Assembly (NCBI GenBank): GCA_018662925.1 | Contig: JABJFC010000020.1 | Coordinates: forward strand, 1 to 40,508 | DNA length: 40,508 bases | Reading direction: 5' to 3' | Source: Alphaproteobacteria bacterium | GTDB lineage: Bacteria > Pseudomonadota > Alphaproteobacteria > 16-39-46 > JABJFC01 | Part shown: one piece after another, positions 25,678-33,965 of the stretch | Position numbering within the stretch: the stretch's first letter is position 1 | How the letters are laid out: each line of letters starts with the position of its first letter | Position numbers and translations under genes: made by a program | Notes under the pieces: model-generated | What the model was told of the DNA's origin: nothing | Seen by the model: only the letters and a program-made list of their open reading frames with translations | Database searches by the model: none

Positions 25678-25968
25678 TTAGTCTGCTTTAAAGATCGGTT
25701 CTTCGATGGTTATGGCATCTTTCGGAACAGGATCTGCACTGATGGGATCAGATGGAACGGGATTGGCACTGATGGGATCAGATGGAACAAGATCGGCTGC
25801 AATTGCATCCTTCGGAACTTGGGAAGTTGGAACAGGATCAGCCTGGACTTTCTCTACTTTAACTGGGTCTGACGCAATGGTATCTATTTCAAAATCACCA
25901 AAAGCATTGAGCGTGCTAAACACAACCAATGGGCAAACCAACAGCAAAAACCTTCGAAAAAATTTCAT
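25678..25968 (-). CDS. Small exported Pro/Asp repeat protein, unknown function
   Basis: A 96-residue product with a clear signal peptide (MKFFRRFLLLVCPLVVFSTL, cut after about residue 24). The mature ~72 residues are built from imperfect ten-residue units such as LVPSDPISAN and PVPSDPISAD. This corresponds to a 30-base tandem duplication at 25736-25795. It is acidic and probably unstructured or extended. GGGGGAG lies eight bases before the ATG. The opposite strand is also open across the repeats, but it lacks a signal peptide and ribosome site. It is convergent with recO and divergent from parC. A periplasmic or surface spacer is possible; there is no evidence for a specific role. Confidence 0.62.
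   Translation of the reverse strand: MKFFRRFLLLVCPLVVFSTLNAFGDFEIDTIASDPVKVEKVQADPVPTSQVPKDAIAADLVPSDPISANPVPSDPISADPVPKDAITIEEPIFKAD
25736..25795. repeat. Tandem 30-bp repeat inside the small exported protein gene
   Basis: Two adjacent 30-base units beginning GCACTGATGGGATCAGATGG are nearly identical. More degenerate related units flank them. They encode ten-residue Pro/Asp units on the minus strand. Confidence 0.75.
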
Positions 25969-26089
25969 CCCCTGAACTCCCCCTTATTTTTGTATTTTAT
26001 CAAATCTTGCCACAGATTTATATTGAATTAATTCAGATCAAGCGTACCCCCCGAAGAAAGAATGAAAAATTTTGGGAAGAATAGGTTGA

Positions 26090-26123
26090 AAACACCTGGT
26101 TCCTTCTGCTACTGCTGGTGTTT
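26090..26123 (+). other. Leader hairpin upstream of parC
   Basis: AAACACC (26090-26096) and GGTGTTT (26117-26123) form a perfect seven-pair stem with a 20-nt loop, 30 bases before the parC ATG. No clean U-tract follows. It may be a weak leader structure or chance. Confidence 0.3.
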
Positions 26124-26152
26124 GTGGTTTGTTTCAAGGAATTTACGCCTCA

Positions 26153-28390
26153 ATGTCAACAAAGACTGACTCATCTCAAATTCGTGACGTCCCCTTAATG
26201 GATGCGTTGGGAGATCGATATCTTTCATACGCTCTCTCCACCATTATGTCGCGAAGTCTACCCGATGTACGAGATGGCCTAAAGCCAGTTCATCGCCGAC
26301 TTTTGTATGCCATGCAACAGCTCCGCCTCAAACCACAAAGCAAATATAAAAAGTCTGCCCGTGTTGTGGGTGATGTTATTGGTAAATTTCATCCTCATGG
26401 AGAAGGATCCATTTATGATGCCCTAGTGCGTCTAGCCCAGGAATTTGCAGCACGATACCCCCTTATCGACGGCCAAGGCAACTTTGGAAATATTGATGGG
26501 GACAACGCCGCTGCCATGCGATATACAGAAGCCCGTCTGACAGATGTGGCCGAAGCCATCCTGGCGGGTATCGATGAAGATGCCGTCGACTTTCGAGATA
26601 CCTACGATGGAGAAGGCGGAGAGCCTATGGTCCTCCCGGGGCGTTTCCCCAATCTATTAGCCAATGGATCCGCAGGAATTGCCGTTGGCATGGCCACAAG
26701 CATCCCTCCCCACAATTTGGAAGAAATATGTGATGCTCTCCTATATCTTTTGTCCCACAAAACCTCAACCGTTGCAGACCTGGTTAAGTTTATTCAAGGG
26801 CCAGACCTTCCAACTGGTGGAAAGTTGGTTGAATCTCCTGAAAATATTTTAAAAGCCTATGAAACAGGCAGAGGAAGTTTTCGGCTGCGCGCTACTTGGG
26901 AAGTAGAATCTCTCAAAGGCGGCCAGTATGAAATCGTCATCTCCGAAATTCCTTATCAGGTTCAGAAATCTAAACTCATCGAAAGAATCGCCGATCTCTT
27001 AGCCGCCAAAAAGTTGGCCTTTCTAGCTGATGTTCGAGACGAGTCTACGGAAGATGTTCGCCTCATATTGGTTCCAAAGAGCCGAAGCGTTGATCCGGCC
27101 TTTCTAATGGAGACTCTATTCAAGCAAACCGACCTAGAGACTCGTATTAGCCTGAATATGAACGTATTGGACAAAGGAAGTGTCCCCAAAGTCATGGATC
27201 TCAGAGAGGTTCTGCAAGCCTTTCTTGATCATCGCCAAGATATTTTGTGTCGTTCCTCCCGCTATCGATTGGCAAAAATTGAAAATCGATTGGAAATCCT
27301 GAAGGGCTTTTTGACAGTCTATCTCAACTTAGATGAAGTTATCCGTATTATCCGATACGAAGATGAACCCAAAACCATCATGATGGAAAAATGGAGCCTC
27401 TCAGATCTTCAAGCCGAGGCTATCCTTAATATGCGTTTGCGGTCCTTGAAAAAATTAGAAGAAATTGAAATCCGCAAAGAACACGATGACTTAATAAAGC
27501 GAGGAGATGAGCTTAAGGCACTCTTGGCCGATGAGTCCCTCCAGAAAAAAGCCATGCGTACCGAAATTCGCGGTGTTAAAAAGGACTTTGGGCAAGGAAC
27601 GCCCATCGGGAAACGCCGCACGGTGATGGGGGAACCGCCGAAGGATCTAGATATCCCCATCGAAGCCTTTGTGGAAAAGGAACCTGTAACCGTCGTTTGT
27701 TCAAAGATGGGCTGGATTCGGGCTATCAAAGGCCATCTTTCCCCTGCCGAAGTGCAAAACATCAAATACAAAGACGGAGATAAAACGCGTTTCGTCCTGC
27801 CAGCACAAACGACAGATAAACTCCTTGTCTATGGATCAAATGGTCGCTTTTATACTCTCTCCATAGATAAGCTTCCAGGCGGCCGGGGACACGGCGAGCC
27901 CATTCGACTTATGATAGAAATTGAAAAAGATGACGATGTTGTCTCAATGCTATTATCTACCCCCAAGGAACAAAACCGAGAATTCCTGTTGGCTTCTTCA
28001 GATGGGCGCGGATTCATTGTGCCAGAAAGCGAACTCCTGTCCAATAAGAAGGCTGGAAAGCAAGTTCTGACGCTAGGAGGCAAGTCCAAAGCACACGTAT
28101 GTGCGATCGTTCAAGGCGACCATATTGCCGTCGTTGGCTCAAACCGCCGGCTTTTGATTTTTAAACTGGATGAATTGCCCAAAATGGCCCGTGGCCGCGG
28201 CGTAATCCTTCAGAAATACCATGGAGCGGAACTCTCCGATGCCATTACTTTCAATCCTGAGACGGGCTTAAAGTGGAAACTGGGCGACCGGGAACGAACT
28301 GAAACCGATCTTAGGATCTGGATCTCCAAGCGTGCTACAACTGGGCGCTTGCCCCCAACTGGCTTTCCTAAAGGAAATAAGTTCAGTTGA
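26153..28390 (+). CDS. parC: DNA topoisomerase IV subunit A
   Basis: A 745-residue ParC that, with ParE, unlinks replicated chromosomes. I chose ATG 26153, with AAGGA 12 bases upstream; an in-frame TTG at 26129 is an alternative. The breakage domain begins [20 protein letters not shown]. The catalytic Tyr is at 124 in MRYTEARLT. The C-terminal region from about 490 forms the beta-pinwheel, with GRGxGEP-like [12 protein letters not shown]. ParC rather than GyrA is favoured by the N-terminus, by the length, and by the lack of a clear GyrA box. In the quinolone region the motif is [12 protein letters not shown], so the E. coli Ser80 and Glu84 positions are Gly85 and Asp89. Confidence 0.94.
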   Translation: MSTKTDSSQIRDVPLMDALGDRYLSYALSTIMSRSLPDVRDGLKPVHRRLLYAMQQLRLKPQSKYKKSARVVGDVIGKFHPHGEGSIYDALVRLAQEFAARYPLIDGQGNFGNIDGDNAAAMRYTEARLTDVAEAILAGIDEDAVDFRDTYDGEGGEPMVLPGRFPNLLANGSAGIAVGMATSIPPHNLEEICDALLYLLSHKTSTVADLVKFIQGPDLPTGGKLVESPENILKAYETGRGSFRLRATWEVESLKGGQYEIVISEIPYQVQKSKLIERIADLLAAKKLAFLADVRDESTEDVRLILVPKSRSVDPAFLMETLFKQTDLETRISLNMNVLDKGSVPKVMDLREVLQAFLDHRQDILCRSSRYRLAKIENRLEILKGFLTVYLNLDEVIRIIRYEDEPKTIMMEKWSLSDLQAEAILNMRLRSLKKLEEIEIRKEHDDLIKRGDELKALLADESLQKKAMRTEIRGVKKDFGQGTPIGKRRTVMGEPPKDLDIPIEAFVEKEPVTVVCSKMGWIRAIKGHLSPAEVQNIKYKDGDKTRFVLPAQTTDKLLVYGSNGRFYTLSIDKLPGGRGHGEPIRLMIEIEKDDDVVSMLLSTPKEQNREFLLASSDGRGFIVPESELLSNKKAGKQVLTLGGKSKAHVCAIVQGDHIAVVGSNRRLLIFKLDELPKMARGRGVILQKYHGAELSDAITFNPETGLKWKLGDRERTETDLRIWISKRATTGRLPPTGFPKGNKFS

Positions 28391-28462
28391 GCCACGGGTT
28401 ATGGTCTGTGACTACTGGATAGCGTTAAGCCTTTTCCACTCACTCCCCCGGCCTTTATACTT

Positions 28463-29632
28463 TTACGTACTTCGCTTCTTGTTCTTTAATACTCGATGAA
28501 AATAAGTAGCAATTTTTTCGGAAGCATTATTAGGTATCCCCAGTTTCTTTAACGGAGATTTTGGCCTATCTCTTATAGCTAATAGTCGTTTAGCCTCTTC
28601 GTAAAACTCATCTGGTGTCTCCACTTGGACGGCAACGCCCTTTTTAATGCTAAAGTTAGTGTAATCATCTTTTCTAGCAACGTATATCACCGGACGACCT
28701 TTATACAGGGCCTGCATTCCTACTGAAGACTTATGGCATACGACAAGTGACGCAAGCGTGCTCATGACCGATGTGGGTAAATTACTGACGTTCACCACAG
28801 AAATGTTGGACGCTTTTTCCTGATCAACCAATGTCTTTTCAAAAACCCCATCAACCCTAGGATGAGCAATCACAAAGGCACGAAGAGGTGCTAACTTTTT
28901 CATGCCACTTACAAAAGTTTTAAAACTTTCCGCATAGGTTTCATCGTACCCACCCGCAAAAACGACCACTTTATCATGGGCCATTAAGCCGAGTTGGGTT
29001 CTCAATGAAAAAGAGTTCACTTCAGAAAAAATCTGATCCCAATTCTCCAAACTTGGTTGTCCAACGACAATATGCTCGGAATTTTTTGTCTTCTGTAACT
29101 CTTTAAAACCTGGCAAAGAGCTCCTAGAGGGTACTAGATACGCATCTACCGTTTTTATTGCTTCAAAAAAAGGCTGAACGTAGTCTTTTCCCACCACTGA
29201 ATCAAAATTGTCATAATAGGCGTAAACACGAGACCCCGTAGATTTAAAGAGATTGAGGACTTGTGCCTGTGCACTAGATGCCATTCCCGCAACAACTATT
29301 TTGGGAGTCACACTGCGCTTAACGCATTCCAGTTGGTTTTGAGACAATTTTTGATCTCTTGGAGAATCCACATCCAACGTGGGCGCATCTTCGCCACATT
29401 GTTTAGATACGTCCAGCATATGCGGATGCCCCTCAAAAGACGCTTTAGCCACCCCAAAAGCCAAAATTTTGTAAGTAATTTTACGACTTTCTAATTTTTC
29501 CAAGACGGGCGCTAACGCACTGGTGTCCCCCATATCCTTCAAACAGAAGAGAACATCTGTTTGATCCTGCGCATTGCTGTTTGATATAAATGTGAAAAGT
29601 ACGAGTAAAACAACTCCGAATAATTTTTTCAT
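28463..29632 (-). CDS. Exported GT-B-like protein, possible periplasmic glycosyltransferase-like fold
   Basis: A 389-residue protein with a Sec signal peptide (MKKLFGVVLLVLFTFISNSN, cut after NA near residue 21). The mature part alternates beta strands and helices like a two-domain GT-B or epimerase/glycerophosphotransferase-like fold. Visible are a strand KIVVAGMASSAQAQVLN, a central KVVVFAGGYDETYAESFKTF, LRAFVIAHPRVDG, and the C-terminal LASLVVCHKSSVGMQALYKG followed by PVIYVARKDD. That last segment resembles the S-SS-x-G-x-EA sugar/phosphate-binding turn of UDP-GlcNAc 2-epimerase-like proteins. Such folds normally use cytoplasmic nucleotide sugars, so export is odd. No close family is recognised. 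It is convergent with parC. Confidence 0.55.
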   Translation of the reverse strand: MKKLFGVVLLVLFTFISNSNAQDQTDVLFCLKDMGDTSALAPVLEKLESRKITYKILAFGVAKASFEGHPHMLDVSKQCGEDAPTLDVDSPRDQKLSQNQLECVKRSVTPKIVVAGMASSAQAQVLNLFKSTGSRVYAYYDNFDSVVGKDYVQPFFEAIKTVDAYLVPSRSSLPGFKELQKTKNSEHIVVGQPSLENWDQIFSEVNSFSLRTQLGLMAHDKVVVFAGGYDETYAESFKTFVSGMKKLAPLRAFVIAHPRVDGVFEKTLVDQEKASNISVVNVSNLPTSVMSTLASLVVCHKSSVGMQALYKGRPVIYVARKDDYTNFSIKKGVAVQVETPDEFYEEAKRLLAIRDRPKSPLKKLGIPNNASEKIATYFHRVLKNKKRST

Positions 29633-29763
29633 AATGTGCCCCTGTATTATTTTAAATAAGTTATGAAAAACTTTATATAATGTTTAGATGTTACACAAGC
29701 GATTTTTTCCTTGTTTTCAGCCATTTTCTCCTGATTAGTGATTCGTTATTCATAGGACAAACG

Positions 29764-29781
29764 AAAAGCAAATTTGCTTTT
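29764..29781. other. Perfect 18-bp palindrome
   Basis: AAAAGCAAATTTGCTTTT is a perfect palindrome lying 27 bases beyond the stop of the LuxR-type ligand-domain gene and about 130 bases upstream of the exported GT-B-like gene, both on the minus strand. On the minus strand it is followed by further T-rich sequence. It could be a weak terminator or a dimeric-regulator operator. Confidence 0.4.
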
Positions 29782-29807
29782 GTAATTGCTATGTTTTTGC
29801 CAAAACT

Positions 29808-30410
29808 TTATTGGTTTAAAAAATCATGTTCTGAAAGGTTGGGTATTTCCCAATCACTTGGGTCATACAACTCTTTTAGTCTTTTTATCTCAGATGAGAC
29901 CATCTTTGTATACAAACACCCGTCAAGAATTGATTTTCCAGCTGCACTGAAAAATTTTGTAAAATCTGAAATTAAATCAAGATTATTAATATATTCATTT
30001 ATGATGCCGGTATTCTCCTGCTCAGTTGAAAAAGCCCAGATCGAGAGAGTGTCTTTTTCCTTTTTAAAAACAGATAGACCATTGCATAAATTATGACTGT
30101 CTAAGGCAGAAAAAACGTCCTCCTTGGACCCTGTGGGCTTTGGCCATAGCCAATAATTTATTTTCCCCTCTTCAGCTAACCACATATGCTCAACAATACT
30201 AATATCTAATTGTTGCCGATTCTCAAAATAATATTTCAACCATCCTTCATGGGAAGATACGTCTAGTTGTTCGCCAAATTTGTTGAAATTCGCGTAAATC
30301 AAATTTGTCGCCCCTATATATTTTAAAAAAGGTTTGCACAAAGCATCCAACTGCTCAACTACCCCCAACCCAGACTCCAAGGCAGAGTTTGAACGGTTTA
30401 ACGTATCCAT
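29808..30410 (-). CDS. LuxR-type autoinducer/ligand-binding-like domain protein lacking a DNA-binding domain
   Basis: A 200-residue soluble protein. Its layout resembles the N-terminal ligand domain of LuxR-type regulators: a helix, the segment NLIYANFNKFGEQLDVSSHE, then GWLKYYFENRQQLDIS, and later NGLSVFKKEKDTLSIWAFST, resembling the G-x-S-x-P strand region. Relatives in amoeba- and protist-associated bacteria usually continue into a LuxR HTH. Here the protein stops after a short linker, EIPNLSEHDFLNQ, and the next 110 bases in that frame do not encode an HTH. It could be a truncated regulator, an anti-activator or a stand-alone sensor. Assignment is by pattern and moderate only. Confidence 0.55.
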   Translation of the reverse strand: MDTLNRSNSALESGLGVVEQLDALCKPFLKYIGATNLIYANFNKFGEQLDVSSHEGWLKYYFENRQQLDISIVEHMWLAEEGKINYWLWPKPTGSKEDVFSALDSHNLCNGLSVFKKEKDTLSIWAFSTEQENTGIINEYINNLDLISDFTKFFSAAGKSILDGCLYTKMVSSEIKRLKELYDPSDWEIPNLSEHDFLNQ

Positions 30411-30536
30411 TTTTTATTCCCCAATTCTTTTTTAAATACACTGTTAAGATGATGATTTGATCATGGATTTTGTCACATTTCAATACATAAAAGTAGTCTA
30501 CCAACTTTGATTCTAATCTTTATGGTGCAAAAAAAT

Positions 30537-31400
30537 TCACTTCTTCTTTGCCATAGACTTCAGTTCATCATAGGCTCTAGCAAGAGTACAAAAGTCTTCG
30601 ACGGAAAGGTTTTCAGCCCGTAGGGTTGGAGTTATATTCGCCTTTTCCAGGAGGATATCTGTCGGTACAGAAAGGGAGCCTAAACTGGAACGCAACATTT
30701 TGCGTCGCTGCATGAAGGCTGTTTTGACCACAAGATCCAATGTCGTCGGATCTGCCTCTGCCAAGGGCTTCACCCGAGGTTCAAGATGTAGAACTGTCGA
30801 ATTTACCTTTGGAGAGGGTGTAAACGCCTCTTTAGGAACAGCCATAACCTGCTTTATATGGCATAGCCACTGTAATTTTATGGACAGCCTCCCATAAGTC
30901 TTCGTATGGGGTTTGGCCAGAATTCGATCGGCCACTTCCTTTTGAAACATTAGGATAAAGCCTTCAAACGCCTGTATGTTTTCGACCCACCTAAATAAAA
31001 GCTCTGTCGCAATGTTGTACGGAAGATTCGCAATTATGTAACGAGGAGATTGTCCGAGCTCCGAAACATTTAGGTCCAAGGCGTCTCCAACCAAAAGCTC
31101 TAGTCGATCTGGATACGCCTCTTTAAGCTCTTCTATAACCGGTACAAACCGAACATCCTTTTCAATGACAAAGACTCTCTCTGCAGGCGATTCCAGAAGA
31201 GCCCTCGTAAGGCCACCTGGCCCTGGCCCAATCTCAATGACGGTAGCATTCGCAGGGCAGTCAGCTGCCCTCACAATAGCCCGGGTTAAATTTAAGTCTA
31301 AAAGAAAGTTTTGCCCCAGAGCACGCCGTGCCTGGAGGCCATGCCGCTTAATAACTTCTCGAAGCGGTGGCAAAATTGGAGGAGACGCTTTCTCCCCCAC
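30537..31400 (-). CDS. rsmA: 16S rRNA (adenine1518/1519-N6)-dimethyltransferase
   Basis: A 287-residue KsgA/RsmA that dimethylates two adenines in the 3' hairpin of 16S rRNA late in 30S assembly. The N-terminal GQNFLLDLNL, SAM-binding VIEIGPGPGGLTRALL (residues about 56-71), and the catalytic NLPYNIATELLF motif (about 126-137) are present. The C-terminal helical domain has the M-Q-R-R-K-M-L-R pattern. The start is GTG at 31400, three bases after the surA stop, so the two are translationally linked. In many alphaproteobacteria pdxA lies between surA and rsmA; it is absent here. Confidence 0.96.
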   Translation of the reverse strand: MGEKASPPILPPLREVIKRHGLQARRALGQNFLLDLNLTRAIVRAADCPANATVIEIGPGPGGLTRALLESPAERVFVIEKDVRFVPVIEELKEAYPDRLELLVGDALDLNVSELGQSPRYIIANLPYNIATELLFRWVENIQAFEGFILMFQKEVADRILAKPHTKTYGRLSIKLQWLCHIKQVMAVPKEAFTPSPKVNSTVLHLEPRVKPLAEADPTTLDLVVKTAFMQRRKMLRSSLGSLSVPTDILLEKANITPTLRAENLSVEDFCTLARAYDELKSMAKKK

Positions 31401-31403
31401 GAA

Positions 31404-32696
31404 TTAAATCCGAATATCGATGAAAGCAGAGCGCCTAAGATCACGCATGCTTCGACGAGAATAAGAATCTAAACGCTGTTCAGCAAGTTGTTGCTGTAGT
31501 GCCTCTCGCTCGGGCATGGCAACGGTTTTTTCCACCTCTTTGCGTGCACTCACAAATATGATTCCACCGCCATCAGAGGTCCTAATCATTGGGCTTGGCG
31601 TCCCTACGGGTAGTGACTCAACAATTCGACGCAATTCAGGATGAAGTTGTTCTGCCGTAACATCCTTTAATGTTTCTATACGGGCATCTATGGACTTTGC
31701 CGCCTTTTCCAACGTGACCACACTAGAAATCTTTGCCCGTACTCCCTCCACTTTGGCCAATTGTTCTTCAAGATATTCCTCGGAAACAGCCAAATAAATA
31801 GGAAGTGTCAACTGATGGACAGTTAGACGTACTTCTTTTTGTTTTCCACCCTCAGAAAAATCCTTCAAAAATAGGATGTAATAGCCCGTATTAGTCCTAA
31901 TGGGATCAGACACCTCTCCCTTCTTCAGCTTGCTCGCAGCGGTTCCCAATTCAGATGCAAACTGCCCAGCCGATACCCAACCAATGTTTCCGCCATTTGC
32001 GGAAGAAGGTGATTTTGAGAATTGTTGCGCCAGGGCCGGGAAAGAAGCGCCCTTTTTAAGTTGTGAAACGAGCTCTCGCGCCTCATGCTTTACAGATCCA
32101 ATATTCTTAGGATCATCAATTGGAAGAAAAATTTCCGATAGATGGTATCTCGCTTCCCCAAGGCTTGCTTCTAACTTCTCCACAACGGCATCAACATCTT
32201 CTTCCGTTATGTTCACATTGGGATAAAATGTATCTCGAACATACTTTATCCAAGCTATATTTGCTTGTACCTGCCCCTTTAAGATCTCTATACTTAGTTT
32301 TTTACTAGCTAGAAAGGCTAACAATTCCCCCTGCTTCATACCGTTATTGCGCTCAATTTCCGAAATAGCTCTATTCAATTCCTCATCAGAAACATTAACA
32401 CCACGCTCGCTTGCTGCCTGTAACTGAAGTCGCTCATCAATTAGCATCTTTAGAACTTGAGGCGTTAAACTCTTAACTGTTTCAGAATTATTAGGCATAT
32501 TCGATGATGAAATAATCAACCGAATCCGCTCTTTAAGATCAGAAAGCGTCACAATATCCTTATTAACCACTGCGGCAATTTTGCCCGTAACGCCCTTAGG
32601 GCTTCCGTCGGCCTTTGCATTTGCAAAGTTACTAAACGGGTTCACCACTAGGAATGTGGTTGAAATAAAACAAAGAACAGCAAATTTTTTGAACAT
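31404..32696 (-). CDS. surA: Periplasmic peptidyl-prolyl isomerase/chaperone SurA
   Basis: A 430-residue exported chaperone that escorts outer-membrane proteins, such as LptD, to the BAM complex. It has a signal peptide (residues 1 to about 27, ending FANA), a SurA N-terminal domain (about 35-165) and one parvulin/PPIC domain (about 175-275, with LSEIFLPIDDPKN and GGNIGWVSAGQFASELG). The C-terminal segment ends RRSAFIDIRI, typical of this family. E. coli SurA has two parvulin domains; a single clear one is normal for alphaproteobacteria. It is divergent from lptF-lptG-lptD, whose product LptD is a known SurA client, and upstream of rsmA. Confidence 0.93.
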   Translation of the reverse strand: MFKKFAVLCFISTTFLVVNPFSNFANAKADGSPKGVTGKIAAVVNKDIVTLSDLKERIRLIISSSNMPNNSETVKSLTPQVLKMLIDERLQLQAASERGVNVSDEELNRAISEIERNNGMKQGELLAFLASKKLSIEILKGQVQANIAWIKYVRDTFYPNVNITEEDVDAVVEKLEASLGEARYHLSEIFLPIDDPKNIGSVKHEARELVSQLKKGASFPALAQQFSKSPSSANGGNIGWVSAGQFASELGTAASKLKKGEVSDPIRTNTGYYILFLKDFSEGGKQKEVRLTVHQLTLPIYLAVSEEYLEEQLAKVEGVRAKISSVVTLEKAAKSIDARIETLKDVTAEQLHPELRRIVESLPVGTPSPMIRTSDGGGIIFVSARKEVEKTVAMPEREALQQQLAEQRLDSYSRRSMRDLRRSAFIDIRI

Positions 32697-32733
32697 ATTT
32701 CGTCAACTCTCTTAAAAAAACACAAAGACATGA

Positions 32734-32761
32734 TTGCATCATGCCAAGAATTCATTATAAC
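32734..32761 (+). promoter_or_regulatory. Candidate lptF-lptG-lptD promoter
   Basis: TTGCAT (32734-32739) and TATAAC (32756-32761) are 16 bases apart in the surA-lptF divergent region, leaving about 70 bases of 5' leader. TATAAT is also present on the minus strand at the same place, so the surA promoter may overlap it. Confidence 0.4.
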
Positions 32762-32838
32762 TACCCAGTAGTCGTTCAATGGTATATAGGACGATATGAG
32801 CTAAAGCGCAACAAAGATATTTTATAGGCCTCAAAAAA

Positions 32839-33957
32839 ATGCCTCTCACATCGAGATATATGTTTAATAATCTTATTCTCGTGACCCTGTTTTTAGCAGC
32901 CACGCTTATTGGAGCCGTATGGCTTATCCAATCAGTTCAGTTTGTGGAAATGGTGGTGAGAAACTTGGATCAAGATGCTCTCTTCACCCTTGGGAAGCTT
33001 TCTTTCCTTCTCCTCCCAGATCTTGTCTCTCTCATACTACCCATAGCTGTCTTCATTGCTGTCCTTCTTGTATATACAAAGTTTATTGCAGATCGAGAAC
33101 TTCTCATTCTTAGAGGCCTTGGAATGAGTAACTGGGAATTGGCAAAACCTGTCATCCTCATGGGGACAATCGCCATGGTTCTCTTATATGCTATCAACAT
33201 TTATTTCCTGCCAAAGTCATTCCAAACCCTCCGGGGCATGGAAAGCACCCTTAAAAATAGAGTCTCCATTTCCTTTCTGCAGGAAGGTGTTTTCAATGAC
33301 TTTCCCGGGCTGACCCTTTTTATGAGAAAACGGGGGAAAAATGGGGAACTTAGCGGAATATTAGCCTATATTAATCGCGACAATAACCCACCCTACACCC
33401 TTACGGCAGAACAAGGCTCTTTTGTACGCACCCCTGAAGGGCCAAATATCATCATGAAAAATGGAAGCCGGCAAGAGTTTGACCCCAATACAGGAAAACT
33501 CTCGATTCTATATTTTGATCAAACAGTAGTTGCTTTGCAAAATAACAACAATACGCAACAAAGCCGTCTCCGAAAACCGTCGGAGTTATTCCTGCCCGAA
33601 CTCTTCAGCTCCACTAAACTGGACGGAGACTCAACCTACCGGAAACGTCTTAGAGCGGAGGGTCATCAAAGGCTGTTGTCTCCTCTGTACCCCCTTGCAT
33701 TTGCTCTTATGGGTGCCGTTCTGATCTTGTTGGGAAGTTTTTCACGACGTACAGATATCCGCCGACCTCTCTACGCAACATGTTGCGTCATCGTGATTCA
33801 AGCCCTCTGCCTAGTCTTTTTCAATTTGTCTGGTCGGTTTCCCATCTTCATTCCCTTTGCCTATGCCAGCGTTATATTGCCGATCCTAGTTTGCCTCTAT
33901 CTCCTGTCGAAGGGATCTGATAAAACAGCGGAAACACCAAAGCGTCTAAAGAGGTAA
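32839..33957 (+). CDS. lptF: LPS export permease LptF
   Basis: A 372-residue inner-membrane permease. With LptG and the ATPase LptB it extracts LPS from the membrane and passes it to the Lpt bridge. It shows the expected three N-terminal membrane helices (about 10-30, 50-78, 105-130), a periplasmic beta-jellyroll (about 135-265), and three C-terminal helices (about 280-355). N-terminal cues such as RYMFNNLILVTLF and LRGLGMSNWEL are typical. It is distinguished from LptG by position and by the better match of LptG to the next gene. It lies eight bases before lptG. Confidence 0.92.
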   Translation: MPLTSRYMFNNLILVTLFLAATLIGAVWLIQSVQFVEMVVRNLDQDALFTLGKLSFLLLPDLVSLILPIAVFIAVLLVYTKFIADRELLILRGLGMSNWELAKPVILMGTIAMVLLYAINIYFLPKSFQTLRGMESTLKNRVSISFLQEGVFNDFPGLTLFMRKRGKNGELSGILAYINRDNNPPYTLTAEQGSFVRTPEGPNIIMKNGSRQEFDPNTGKLSILYFDQTVVALQNNNNTQQSRLRKPSELFLPELFSSTKLDGDSTYRKRLRAEGHQRLLSPLYPLAFALMGAVLILLGSFSRRTDIRRPLYATCCVIVIQALCLVFFNLSGRFPIFIPFAYASVILPILVCLYLLSKGSDKTAETPKRLKR

Positions 33958-33965
33958 AGATAACA

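Noticed and set aside
25660-25975. Plus-strand frames with Gly/Ile/Arg/Trp/Asn repeats
   Set aside because: They mirror the tandem repeat of the minus-strand exported protein, which alone has a signal peptide and ribosome site.
29680-30096. 138-codon plus-strand frame
   Set aside because: It is antisense to the LuxR-like ligand-domain gene and shows no family features.
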